A stretch of DNA of 64,000 nucleotides, taken from NCBI GenBank assembly GCA_010645155.1, contig CM021314.1, positions 8,364,615-8,428,614 on the forward strand, in the 5' to 3' direction. The translations under genes and the position numbers were made by a program. The notes below the pieces were generated by a model that was not told where the DNA came from, searched no databases, and was given only the letters and a program-made list of their open reading frames with translations. This DNA is from Tigriopus japonicus (Eukaryota; Arthropoda; Copepoda; Harpacticoida; Harpacticidae). Shown piece by piece: positions 23,483-35,291 of the stretch (positions are counted from its first letter, which is position 1; each line of letters opens with the position of its first letter).

Positions 23483-23966
23483 AAAAGAAAAAAAAAGTAA
23501 AAACTTACAGGATAATTGGCATCAAAAAGAAATAGTGTGCACACGACCACTCAAAAAAAATACAGTCCATCAAAAAAAAAAAGAAGCCACGTTAGAACTA
23601 AGCATGGGGGTCTTGAAGCCTTACAACCTTCAGGACTATCGCTCCATGAGCCTTACAACCTCGATGACGATAACCCGGAAGGGATATTCTTAAGATGCAT
23701 TAAAGAATGTTCTTTCTTTTGCACTCTGGTTCACAAAAAGCAAAAAAGCATGGTAAAACTAGGTGGTTGACTAAATAGTCCTAAAAGTACACCACATATC
23801 CAGAGATTTTCTAGTTCGCCCATAGGTCACCATAAGTAAAGGGACTATGGAAGGAGGGGATGGACTCCACCATAAGGATCATAAACGGAAATGGTCACAG
23901 AGGTACCAATCCGGACATCACTTCAATGTAAAAGAAAACGCATGAGAATGGTTTTCTTGGGGGGAA

Positions 23967-24240
23967 TGTCGTAATCGGAATGTACGGAAAAGGAGTCATC
24001 AATACGTCTACTTATCTACACAGCGAGTTTTTCTTATTCCTGCAGCAGCCGCGGAGGGCCTGGTCAGCCTTTGGAGACAAAGTCGGGTTTGGCATCTACT
24101 TAACCGGTTTCAGCTAGGGATTTCAGTACATATATAAATAAAATTACTCGCCGATTGAAGTCAGTCGAAGAGACAACCTCGAACCTAAAGCGTATATTGC
24201 GTATTATTTCATTGGTAAGCAGTTTTAGATTGAAATATTT
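23967..24240 (+). repeat. 3' LTR of the BEL/Pao element (distal end uncertain)
   Basis: Begins TGTCGTAATCGG directly after a polypurine tract and contains a TATA-like box near 24131. Its first 53 bases are reused in altered arrangement at the element's 5' boundary. The end coordinate is an estimate. Confidence 0.6.
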
Positions 24241-25164
24241 AGCCAGCTATTGTGACACCATAAAGAGCAGGGGGTAAATCCGCACAGCATATTCGGTTCA
24301 TTTTGTGTATAGACCATTCATTTATATTGCTCCTATTTTTCTGAAATATTTTGCCTAAATAATAGAGAAAATATTGATTATTTCCTAGAAAGTGCCAAAA
24401 TATTAAAAGATGGAGGAAAATGGGGAGGTATTATTAAAGTATCTTTTATTTAAAAGAATGTAGTTCCGGGCCCTTCTAGTTCCGCTTAAGTTGAAATAGT
24501 GATGGTATTTCCAATCTAGGCAAAAATAGAAAAATAATCAGATTTAAATCAGATTCAACGAAATTTTTCGGATTAGACGCCAAATTTTCGGATTTCGATT
24601 CGTTCGGATTGGGCAGCAAATTTTTGGATTCGAATTAGGTAACAAATTTTCGGATTCGGATTCGTTCGGATTGAACACCAAATTTTTGAATTCGTTGGAA
24701 GCTGTCGGATTCGGATTGGATTTTTGGGACCTGACGGATCCGATGCACAGGCCACTACCAACTCTACTACCAACGAGTTACTGTTGGTAGATCTTCACAA
24801 TAGTCCTTACAAACTTTAATTCCTTTGTTGTAAACAGAGTAAATCGAGGTTACATTATGAATAGGTCTCTAGTATGGGAGCCACTCCTTCCTCGAGCATT
24901 GATGTATCCTCTTTGGAATAAAAGAGGGCCTTTCAATCTTCTACTTCAGCATACACTCTTAATCTAATGACTCTTTTGAGGTAATGTAGTCAAATACTTC
25001 ATAAGTTTGAAAAGTGGCATATATTTCGCTTTAAAAGATACCTTTTGAGACTTGTTATATGTGTGCTTATGTGTGTGAATGAAAATAAAAAAGCCAATAT
25101 GTATCAATGAATTGCACCAAATTATTAGAACATATAGAAATGTAACAGGCCAGCATCGTTCCAT
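24241..25164. other. Spacer between the BEL/Pao element and the MBD-homeodomain gene, with degenerate TTCGGATT repeats
   Basis: Bases 24565-24745 repeat a unit built from TTCGGATT and AAATTTT several times with irregular spacing. The rest is AT-rich. No minus-strand poly(A) signal was recognised downstream of the neighbouring gene's stop at 25165, and no poly-T tract that would mark a processed retrocopy was seen. Confidence 0.4.
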
Positions 25165-26004
25165 TTAGAGTTCGACACAAATCTGATCCGACTCGGCATT
25201 TTCTCGGATCACCTCGGCTTCAGTTCCAGTGGGTAAAACAGTGAGTAGTTCGTTCGTATCCATGACTTCGGACGATTCCACATTTTGTGACACAGGGGTA
25301 CTACTAGGCTTGGCACGGTTCTTTTGGAACCAAGCTTCAACAACGGCAATGTCCAATTTGAGTTGCTTCGCCATAAAACGAATTTGGTGAGGACTGGGAT
25401 ATTGAACTTTGGCCGACTGACGCCAAAGGTACTTTTCGTGCTTTGGCTTCAACGGCGGGATCAGTTGGGACAATCCCGACAGATTCACTTGACTCTTATT
25501 AACATGAACTCGAGACCGAATCCTCTTGGTTTTCGGTGCAGGAGGCTCTTTGACTATTATACTCAGGCCAGACGGGTCATAATCGTTTTCTTCTAAATAC
25601 TTGATCTTTCGGATAAGACTTTTAGCACCCGGAGATAACATCTTGATGTCCACCCCGGGACTAATCACTCGGTCAAAATTTAAATAGGTGGGGTCAATTC
25701 GGATCCGCTGACTCACCACATAACTAATGAGCTCGACGGATGAGCGCAATCGGGTTCCATCTGGAGCTGTGAGATACATGTCCCATTTTCCAGCACTGAC
25801 CCCGCCTCTTCTTTGGGCACATCGCTTGGTCCAACCCTCGGGAAAGACTACGACGCAATCGGATTGAGCCATAAATGAGGATTCTGAAGCTTGATCCTCG
25901 ACTGATGGATGAGAAGAGCTGGGAAAGTCCATGGATAAAGTGGCCTGAGCTTGTTCAACAGGGTGGTTTTGGAAGACTTTGTTCTGTAAATCCGGAGGAA
26001 TCAT
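25165..26004 (-). CDS. Intronless gene: methyl-CpG-binding domain plus divergent homeodomain
   Basis: 279 residues from the first ATG (26002-26004); the frame stays open upstream to at least 26067. Residues 52-115 align without gaps to the first part of a MeCP2/MBD4-type MBD (PEGWTKR, SAGKWDMY, RLRSSVELISY). The two arginine fingers (R65 and R87, equivalent to MeCP2 R111 and R133), D75 and Y77 are kept, which predicts methyl-CpG contact. A basic stretch (PKTKRIRSR, about 157-165) may be a nuclear signal. Residues about 178-237 look like a homeodomain: L and Y at the helix 1/turn positions, YPSPHQIRFMAKQLKL, then VVEAWFQKNRAK. The invariant Asn51 is Lys here, with Asn one residue later. The C-terminal 40 residues are acidic. 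It is presumably nuclear. I do not know this domain pair among the canonical MBD families. Both domain calls are by eye. Confidence 0.72.
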   Translation of the reverse strand: MIPPDLQNKVFQNHPVEQAQATLSMDFPSSSHPSVEDQASESSFMAQSDCVVVFPEGWTKRCAQRRGGVSAGKWDMYLTAPDGTRLRSSVELISYVVSQRIRIDPTYLNFDRVISPGVDIKMLSPGAKSLIRKIKYLEENDYDPSGLSIIVKEPPAPKTKRIRSRVHVNKSQVNLSGLSQLIPPLKPKHEKYLWRQSAKVQYPSPHQIRFMAKQLKLDIAVVEAWFQKNRAKPSSTPVSQNVESSEVMDTNELLTVLPTGTEAEVIRENAESDQICVEL

Positions 26005-26067
26005 GATAGTTTGAGAGAAACGTTCTTTGGGATCAACACGAGATGGAATGTGCGTCTTGAAGGACAC

Positions 26068-29009
26068 CAGAAATGATCTTAGACACGCTTTCGAGATAAA
26101 AACGGGTGTAGTTGAGTTAAAATTTTCTTTTGCCTCAGAGAGAGTGCAATTTTAATCAAGAGAGGAGACAAATGACAGATGACCAAAACATTTAAGACTT
26201 GACTGAAGTCTTACGTTCAGGGTTGCCACGAACTTTTTGATTACGCAAGCTTTTGTTGTCTTCATCCAAAAATAACTAGGTTGGTTTCGATTTTGAAGTG
26301 ATATTTGAGATATGAAAAACATGAATTCGGTTTTTGATCCTATTTTCTGTCTAAAAAGATAGAAACTAGCGATATTCATAGTTAAATTGTGATATGTGAC
26401 TCTCCACAAGGTCGTGCAACGTCAAACCTGATTTTTTTTCTTTCTTTCCTCTGGCAGAACGCTGCCGTTCAAAGCGTTTCAACGGCTCTCACACTCTGCT
26501 CTGTGCTTGGCACTTCGAGTTGGCTCTAGAATGACGGAGAAGTGAATGAACGCAACTTTGGAACATCTAACCGAAACCTCGCAATAAATCTAGTCATCCT
26601 TGGAACAATCTCAATGAAATTGTTCAGAGATTATCTCAGATATGTTTCAATGAACATTGGAAAAAAATAAAAGCTTTTGCAGTGTTCGTTCAAACAAAAA
26701 TGGAGTAAAGAAAGCAAAAAAATCTATAATATATGAAATCAGTTTTGATTTGTTATTAAAACTAATGTTGATGTGAATCATGCTACAGATGAAACTTAAG
26801 GGCTTACATTCGAGGGCTACTTAAATTTCTTCAGGCCCAACGCAAGATTCTTGATCATCTTAATCGGGAAGACCCATTGCTATGTGACCCCAAAATGATG
26901 CTGTGAACCTTCGAGTTTTTGGAAACAATCAGGTCTTCGAGCCTTTTTTTTACTGTTGATGCTTAAAAGTAAAACACTTCAATGGAAATCATTATTTCTA
27001 GCTCAGGAAAGAAAAAAAGATTAGTGGATGATAGCAAGTGACATTCCAACCCAAGTATTATTTAGGAAAAAAACTTACCTGCGTGTCTAGCTACGCGCGC
27101 TTGACCACCTCGTACCCAACTGGTAACGAGGGCGGAAGTTGTAGATCAGCAGGCGCATATTCAGCTTGAGCAGTTGATTGATCCTTTGCAGTGTAGCCAT
27201 ATTTTGCATTATGTAAATAGCACGTCTTAAACAACAATGTCAGAGGCTTTAAGCCTCAGATTAACATCTAGTACTTTTTGGCACCATCAAAATGGTTTTC
27301 TACATACTAAGCCGTTTCTAGCAGCCTCTGTTAAGTTTGATGTCGTTAAACTTCATACTTAAAATTTAAGTTGGTACAATTTTAAGTAGGTGGGGTTATT
27401 TAATTTGACTTACTATTGCAACATTTTTCCCATCTCATTTTTTTATAATCGCGTAAAAGGATTATGCTTATACTCTTCTGAAATTTTGCCAATTTCCCTT
27501 CTTTCAGTTTTTTTGGCATGAAAGATATATTCAAAAATCAGATTTTTGGTTCAGGCTCTGTCTAAACAAGCTCATAGGTAAGAAGCGTCAACTGGGTCAA
27601 GTTGTTTGATATTTCTGAAGCTTCAAATATATGCCATTGTTGTCGCCACCGTCAATCAGGAAGTTCAAATTAAAACCAAATCCATATTGCAATCAATTTA
27701 TATAGATAATTTCATTGAGAATTTATCTAGTCATTGTATCACAAATAAGGTGTGTTTAAGTCCTTGCATGGATGTTTTTCGGTGAGGCTTCTTACTGCTG
27801 TTTTTTTTCTCTTTTAATTCCTGGTTTATTTGGCATGTTTAAAGCTGCACGTTAAAGCCATTGTGACTAGTGCTCTGATGACGCTTCGTTCCCATGAGCT
27901 TCTGTAGCCCTGTCTCCTCAAGAAAGATCAAGCCAGACTCACATTCATGAGTCTTATATATCTTAGATATCAATTCGGTCGAATCAGTATAATATAAATT
28001 CGACAGAACAATAGTTTTGGTACGTGTAATATCTATTTTATCAAGCCTTTGGGAAGCATTTGGGAAAATTTGGTATTACCCAGGATACTGTCCGCATTAT
28101 CTGAACACCATGACAGGTGCTCCGTCTGTTAAAGGTTGTAATAAATTGCAAATGTTATGAAGTATTTATTCGGCCTTTGAATCAAGTTTGTTTCATGCCG
28201 TATCGAGAAATAGCGTGAAAAGATTAGGTTTAGAAATAAAGCGCGTCAGGGAGGCTTACAATATAAACTCGACAAGAGAGTTGATGCTACCCGTATCTTT
28301 GCACAATATCTTTTTGCCCAAGTTATGTTGTAGGCATTTTAAAGTATTTTTCTGAGTGAAAGTAGAGTTGCATTAGGTCAATGATTCAGCCTGTTTTTGC
28401 CCACTGTGGTTTATCGGTATGATTGGACAAATTACTATCAAAGATAAAATCCTGAATTTCAATGTCACGACTCCTACCTCTACACAGAAATGTTTTCCTT
28501 GGCCTTATTCAATATATAAACTTACTCTTTCAACGAGATTTTGTAATGCTAATGGAAAGTAGGTTGGTCAATTTCTGTAGGAACTCTTGTGTGAAAGATC
28601 ATGTGTTGAAGTTGATTTTCGACTTTGCATGGCCGAGATTTAAATTTGTGTACAAAATCTGCTCTCATTTGAAAAAAAAACATTTCTTAAGTATCTGATA
28701 CAGCTTCAAGAATATTGAAAAACCGCAAGCCCGGTAATCAAGGCGTAATTCTAGTTTAAAAGAAAACCAAAGGAAACTGGTCTTTGTTTTACATTTTTCT
28801 TGGGGTCATGATTGAAGTGAAAGAGGTGTCCCATGGATAAGCACTAGAATATCTATCCAGTTTCTTGAATTCATTTAAATTTCAATGATTTTACGGCCAC
28901 GAATTCCAAGACTCGGAAACGAAAAGAAGTCGGCAGATGGCTGCTTTCATTTGCTTGCCCTGGACTTACTGTCCAACAATCCTCAGAATTGAAAATGAAA
29001 ACTAGAAGC
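26068..29009. other. Intergenic AT-rich DNA, no recognised gene beyond the candidate exon at 27079-27209
   Basis: Stop-dense in all frames. The longest open frames (about 80 codons) show no family resemblance, and no repeat structure was noticed. Confidence 0.45.
27079..27209 (-). other. Possible non-coding or uORF-bearing 5' exon upstream of the MBD-homeodomain gene
   Basis: On the minus strand this GC-richer patch has an ATG (27207-27209) opening a 40-codon frame (start MQNMATLQRI) that stops at 27087, followed by a good donor (GCAG then GTAAGT at 27078). It could be a 5' untranslated exon spliced to an acceptor near 26055 (TCCTTCAAG), placing the small frame as a uORF, or a separate tiny gene. 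There is no direct support. Confidence 0.2.
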
Positions 29010-29748
29010 TTGATTGGTAGAGCGGCCGAAAGTATTTAATTAAATATAAAAATATTTAATTTAAATATTTTACCGTATTGAGCACTTTTTAAATATTTGG
29101 GCGTTTTCCTCCAAAACTAAAGGAAAATTCCCTTTGTTTCTTTGAATTATATCAAGAACCATCATGATTTCCGCATATCTTTTGAAATATTGGCTAACAA
29201 TCTGACCTTCCCAAAACAAAATTTCCAAAATCTCCCTTTTTTTAATTATTAGGCCAATTTTTGAGGTGAATAGTCAACAACTAATTTGGGAAAGTATTCT
29301 GCGTGGGAAAGAAATATTTGGCCGATTTGGCCTTGAAAATTACATTAACGGATTTGAATCTAGAAAAAAAGCACAGCTCCAACCAAAAGAAAATTCGGGA
29401 AACTCTGGGTTGAATGTTTAACCAAATCTTGGCCAATAACATTTCGATTAAATCTAGGGTAAAAATAAAGACCGTCAAGAATAACAAATTTTCACTACAT
29501 GGTATGAATGTTTTCCACCAAAGATTTGTCTACCTGCATTTTCGTCGTTGCAAAATTTTCATCAAAAATTTGGATTTTGAATACAGAAGAAGCTCTAAAA
29601 ATATCAAATTTTTCCCTTGAATACCTACAAATTTAAATATTTGGATGCTTTTTAAATAGTTTTTTAAATATTTTGATGTTTTTTCTTTAAATATTATTTA
29701 AATATTTAGACTTAAAAATTAAATATTTTCGGCCGCTCTATTGATTGG
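29010..29748. mobile_element. hAT-type MITE with 8-bp target-site duplication
   Basis: A 723-bp element (29018-29740) bounded by inverted termini TAGAGCGGCCGAAA / TTTCGGCCGCTCTA and flanked by TTGATTGG on both sides (29010-29017 and 29741-29748). An 8-bp duplication with TAGAG-type ends is typical of hAT transposons. The interior is very AT-rich with repeated AAATATTT and no transposase frame, so it is non-autonomous. Confidence 0.82.
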
Positions 29749-29943
29749 TATTCTATTGCTCGTCAAAAGGACACTTTCCTGGTTTGTTTCAACACTAAGA
29801 AAAGAGTAAAAGACAGAAAAGTCTTTTTCGGTTCACTTTAAAGCCAGAATTACACCTAATGTCTAACTGAAATCATGCACAAGTAACCACGACTAACCCT
29901 GTACTTGAAATGTCTGTATTGGCAAGCAAATTTACACTAGAAG

Positions 29944-30417
29944 ATGAGCCAAAGGGAAAGTCATGTAACGTTAGTCCATGATGGCTCCTCTGATCTAGAG
30001 AACTGTACTCTGATCCAGAGATTAAATATCCTGCGCGTTTTCATGGCCCTTACTGAGCTCGAATCGAACAGAAACAACACTACGAAAATGGATAGTTCGT
30101 TGGACGGCGTTCTTTCACCGGTGACCGGCAGAGCGGAACGTGTGTGGATCGATGTGGAGTTGAAGCCATGCACATTAACCACCTGCATGGTATCATCAAC
30201 AACGTCCGTTCGACTGCCATTCAAAGTTGTCAGTACGCCTTCAGTCAGGTTAAGGCGACAGAGGAGATTGGAGGTGTTGCAACCATGCGCTCCATCGGAA
30301 AACCAGGAACGGAGTGCCCTTACCGACGAGAGGAACTCGCAAACCGTCAGTAGAAATCCGATGTCAGTCATTAGTGAATATATTCATACAACGCTCTATC
30401 CAATTTCAACCATGTGA
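29944..30417. other. Unassigned stop-poor region open on both strands
   Basis: A 157-codon frame on + (29944-30417) lies opposite a 136-codon frame on - (29961-30371), and a third frame of 69 codons overlaps. Composition is GC-richer than the flanks, which alone could lengthen frames. I recognise no domain, signal peptide or membrane segment in any of them. It may be an eroded retrocopy, an exon of an unknown gene, or chance. Confidence 0.25.
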
Positions 30418-31103
30418 CCTAGAGATGTGACAAGTGTAAAGGGCCCGGATAAAGAGCTTGGAATATCGATAAAATGACTCGGCTAATGAAATATCGTTCA
30501 CGAGTTCTGGTGCTACAATTCACTCGCGAGAAAACTTGTAGGATCTTCAGAAATCATCGCTGTTGGTTTGTGAGACAGGGGTGTTCTTGATAATATTTCA
30601 TCACGTCTGAAAGATCTTGGATGTTCATTGCCTTGTGAAAAAGCAGCTTGAGACATGAGACACCACCGACTAAAGAGGTCAAATGAGAAAAGTTGTGTTC
30701 ACTTGGGTGTTTCCTAATCATCAGGTTGTGAACACAGTTCCCATGACAAAAATAAAAACACAGAATCATCTATTCTTTGAAACCTCAATGGATCCAGTTT
30801 GAGCTAATCATTTTGGGAAGAGGAACTTACTTGAAAAAGAACTTGTGAGACAAAAAAATCGATCCAAATTCATTTATTCATTAACGCATTCGGAAGTAGA
30901 CTAGTTCTTTTGGTGTAATGTCATGGTCATATCATATCAGTGATTCGTCAATGTCGAATGAGAGCTAAGAATGACCGAGTTTATACATTCCTTTCTGTGA
31001 ACCTTTTATCATTTGAAGAGATAAGTGCTACACTCAGTGATAGTGCTCGTGAGATAATAACGGCAAGGTTAATCAATGAGCTAAATCAAAGGCCAAAGAA
31101 AAA
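30418..31103. other. Upstream region of the Sans/USH1G-like gene
   Basis: Presumed promoter and 5' untranslated region. No core promoter element was confidently identified. Confidence 0.35.
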
Positions 31104-32821
31104 ATGACTGATCGTTACCATAGAGCTGCCAAGGATGGGCTTCTTGGAGTTCTTAAGGAGACCACGAAAAAAGACACCAACCTCAAGGATGAAGATGGCA
31201 TGACACCAACCTTGTAAGTACTAGTTGAAATAGGGAATTCAAATATTCGGGAACAGGGTTGATTGTGTAATTTCGGCTTTTCAATATTAGTTATTTAGAA
31301 TTGTTACGTTATTTGAACCAAAGATCATTTCCTCAAGCGAGTTATAATAATATGAATAGGTTTTCAACAACTATTTTTTCTTGAATTTCAAAAGCTGTAT
31401 CTAATGGAAATATGTTTTGTAACGGAAGAGTGAACATTGACAGGCGCCATGTTTCCATGTTCAGTTCTATGAAATGACACCACGTGCAGAAGTTTGAAGG
31501 GAAGATCAATTGTTCAATTTTCTTTGATCTCCTTACAGATAACGATCCTGATCTCATGACAGGAGCGTCAAGTTATCTTTTTTTCTTTCTAAACAAAACT
31601 TTGCCGACGGAAACATACTGATATTGTGATACTTTGTTTCGTTTCAGATGGGCAGCATTTGAAGGCAACTTGGAGGCCTTGAAGCTGTTGGTGGGTCGGG
31701 GAGGTAATCCAGAGAAGTGTGACAATTATGGCAACCGAGCCCTTCACTTGGCTGCCGCCAAAGGTCACCTTCACTGTGTGTCATACTTGATTAATTTTGG
31801 CGTTAACATGTATGGCCTGGATATTGACATGCACACGCCACAGGAATTGGCGGCAATGAACGATTGCACTGAAATACTTCAATACCTCGATGCTGTTCAT
31901 TCCAAGGCTGAAGCTGAAGATCCCAAACAGGTCAAGAAACTTCAAGAGCAAGCCCAACGAGATGCCCTGAAATTGAAAAAGAACTTCCAAAAAGTTCAAG
32001 ATAAGGCTGACAAAATGGCGACGAGGAGCAAAAAAAGTCTCGAGAGCAATATGAAGAAAATGGTCATTGAGGACAACCCTGACGAAGGCAAGATGAGTTC
32101 CGATCTTCGCCGAGACTCTGTGGCCGTTCATCAGCAACATCTAAATTTTTCCGAAATGGTTGGAGTTTCCAGTGGAGCCCCCACGGGCACCACCAGAAGT
32201 AAAAAGCTAATGGGAACGGTATTCAAAAAGGCCAATGTCAAGAAGAGAGGTATCCACGCTGACACCTTTAAAGTGAGGTCTACAGAAATGGACGGAACCA
32301 AGACCTTGCGTAATTTATCGGGACTGAGAAGGGATTCCGAAATTATGTTTGTAGCTCCCATAAAAGAAAATGATGACGAGGTGGATGTTCCAGCACCACG
32401 ACTGGCATTACGAAGGGATACTTTTGGAATATTTGAGCGCCCTGGCTTCGGAGAGATGGCTTTCCGACGTGAAAGTATGGCTGCTACCCTTATGGCAGTT
32501 AGCAATGATGTCGGAAGTGATGGTGAGAGAGCTAGCTCGCGCCATAGTCGAGAAGATCCAAGTGATGGATCCGACGAGGAACCTTCGGACGGAGCCGTGG
32601 ATGGTGCCATAAGTCTGTTCTTGGCTGGCTTAGGCTTGTCTATGTACATCAAAGTGTTTCAAAAGCAGAAAATTGACCTCGAAACGCTAATGGAACTAAA
32701 CGAGCAGAACCTGAAGGAGATGAACATTGAAATTGGGCCAAGGAAAAAGATCCTGAAAGCCATCAAAGAGCGCAAAGATGACATGGCCCAAGATGCTGTC
32801 ATTGAGGACAGTTCGTTGTGA
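31104..32821 (+). CDS. USH1G: Sans/USH1G-like ankyrin-repeat and SAM-domain scaffold protein
   Basis: Two exons (31104-31213 and 31648-32821; intron with GTAAGT donor and TTTCAG acceptor) give 427 residues, close to vertebrate USH1G (about 460). The N-terminus [16 protein letters not shown] and the phrase [18 protein letters not shown] match the Sans family start. About three ankyrin repeats follow (to about 130; [15 protein letters not shown]). A central charged region holds TFKVRSTE and the family phrase MFVAP. Near the end is a SAM domain (about 358-413; LDLETLM-like, [10 protein letters not shown]). The protein ends EDSSL, a class I PDZ-binding motif comparable to EDTEL in USH1G. In vertebrates Sans links harmonin, myosin VIIa and cadherin-23/protocadherin-15 complexes. 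ANKS4B is the paralogous alternative. The role in this animal is inferred. Confidence 0.9.
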
Positions 32822-35291
32822 TATAGTAAATACACCATTCTTCTCTGTCGTGTTAATTGTCTTGTACGAAACAAAGTTTTCTTAGCGCTTCAATTGCATA
32901 CATTTGCTCGCCGTTGTTTTATTATTGGTCAGTGCTAATTCACTCTTGGATACCAGTTTACAGTAGTTAACTTTCCTCCAAAGAATTAAACGTTACGTTA
33001 GGAAATTTAGATAACAGAATACACAGAAATGTTTTTCGTCTTCTGTGGGTAAGGTCAACTTTCCGTATAAGGGCACTACTTTTTTCAAGCAAGTGTAAAG
33101 GATTAGTTTTTTTTTTTGAAATAATCACAGGATCAATGTGCTGACCCTGATGCAGAAGTCTTTAACCTCTAGCCACAGACTTGTACTCCAGAAATGGGTA
33201 AACGGGTATGTATGTATTTTGTATTTAAAAAAAATGGATTTTTTGAGCACGTGGCTCTACCTCTTGACCTTTCGTTCAAATTGGGGATGAAACTCTAATG
33301 TCTCTTCAATTATGTTGGGCCTATTACAACTTAGAAATAAGTATAATTCAGTATAGACAAAAGTTGAAATATACATGACAGAATAAACTATAAAATCTAG
33401 CCTGTCAGAGAAGCACTTTAGGTAAACTTGGAAAAAAAATTCCAAGGATTTCGCATGCGTGTGGTAAAAGTACTTCAAATCATCAAATAAAAAGCAATAA
33501 ATGCAACATTTCTTGTTCCTTTTTGAACTATTTTTCAAATTTGCAAGCATAAAATTCTACGGGAACAAAGAGTTTTTCCATTTGTACATTCTTGCAAGAA
33601 TCACTAAATTTTCTGGCGGGGGAGGCTAGAGATGAGAAAACTGATTTCAAGTAAGATTAATTTATTGTGTCCTTCTGTAAACAGACATGTTTTGTTCCTA
33701 ATGTGTTTTTGATCGTCTCGTGTACGATAGGCAACCGTTATTTCATCCATTAATTCATATTAATGGCTTATCATCTTGTTCAAAAAATTTCGCTCGCTTC
33801 TTTTTTTTTGGTTTTCGGGGATTTTATCACCGCTACAAGGAATGGGATTCCTCGTAAAGAAAGTAAATCATTCGTTGTCCTTCACGTCATTTTTCTTTCC
33901 AGATAGAAGATTGTTGGAAATTAGGCTGTACAAATAAACGGTCAGCAAGCCTATATAAGGGTTGAAAAAGCTTTTTGCTTCGCTTATTTTTTTTGGTTTC
34001 TTTGGACATGATTACTTATAAAGTTATAAAGTCTGCCTCCTTTTTGTTGAAGTGCCAACATTGTTACTTACATTTGCTGTTTTAGCATTGAAATTCATCA
34101 ATCCCTGAATTAATATATTCCCAATCCCTATTTATTTATTTCACAAACATTTGCTCTGAATCTCAATAAAAATTAAGAAAATGAAAATATTGCTCAGCAA
34201 AGTATTTACGTGTAATAATACACCAGGGTAAATAGTAACGAGGAGAAAACAGAAGCATAAATGATGCAGTAGATGGCTAAATGGGCAAAAGGTAACGTCA
34301 TTGGGTCGTAAAGTTGCCACACGTTTTTCCACGATATGATAGTGCCTAGATTAATCTACAGCAATTTTAAGTATTTATTTGCACACAGTAGAGTTATTTT
34401 GTAATAACTTCGTGTTTTGAAATCTTGTACTTCTTCAACAACTATTTCCAATAAATAACAAATGAAATCACCATACAAAAAAAGATTTATCCCAATTATT
34501 AGCCCCAGAAACATGTGCAAATCATATCCAAGAACATCTTTGCATAGGTAATCCATAGCATAAAGCACGACTTGTTGACGACTTGTGTCGGCAAAGTGAC
34601 AATCAAGCGGGAAGCTTTCTTCCGCTCTTATCGCTCCATGCCCTCTCTAGTAAATTCTCTTTGTCTGCTCCGGAAAAGCAGCACCGTACCAACGAACGAT
34701 AGACAACGCAGAGTACGGCGAGAAACGAAGCCAGTGAACTTGATAAACAAGCCCCTGCTACTGCGACTCATAGTACCACATCTGGTTTCACCGCTGCCAT
34801 GACTCGGAACTCCATCTTGCTAGTCAGCCAGTAGCCCTGAAAGGAAAAAAACTGCTCAGAAGAGAAGCACGAAATGCATGGTTGCCAGATGACAGTTTCT
34901 GATGCCATTTTTGGGTAAAATGGTGGCTCTTTCTTCGTCTTTTTCGAGAAGTTACCTTAAATTACAAGTCGCGACAGGTTTTCCTCTCGACTAAAAATGA
35001 AAGCAGGAAAATTTGGAGATTGTAAAACATTTAATTTTAATTTGTTTTAAAACTGTTGGTATACTTCTCAACAAATTCTTGTGTTGTGCCACATGTTTTA
35101 TCAAAAACCATTTCAAAGATTAAGGGTTTACTTGGGTAACTAGAAAGGCTCAATTTGTGATTGTGACATGATGAAGAATTTGTGCCTATGTTAAAAGCGT
35201 CAGAGCGATAGAGTACAATTGAAAGAATTCTTTCTTGTAATTTGACACAAAATGAATCGAGAGAATGTATATTTCACGAAATCAAGAAAGT
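32822..35291. other. Intergenic, nothing recognised
   Basis: AT-rich. It includes the probable 3' untranslated region of the Sans-like gene (an AATAAA lies near 33932). A 76-codon + frame at 34572-34802 in a GC-richer patch has no recognisable motif and may be promoter-proximal sequence of the next gene. Confidence 0.4.

Larger units (their letters stand above)
20737..24240 (+). mobile_element. BEL/Pao LTR retrotransposon, internally deleted and rearranged at its 5' end
   Basis: The 3' half is well preserved: RNase H-integrase polyprotein, polypurine tract (GGGGGGAA, about 23959-23966) and a 3' LTR starting at 23967 (TGTCGTAATCGG) with a TATATAAATA box near 24131. The LTR's far end cannot be fixed because no full second copy exists. 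At the 5' side only the first 19 bases of the LTR remain (20737-20755). They run into an inverted 47-base LTR segment (20752-20798, reverse complement of 23973-24019), which joins directly to pol. Gag, protease and reverse transcriptase are absent, so the copy cannot be autonomous. Confidence 0.85.
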
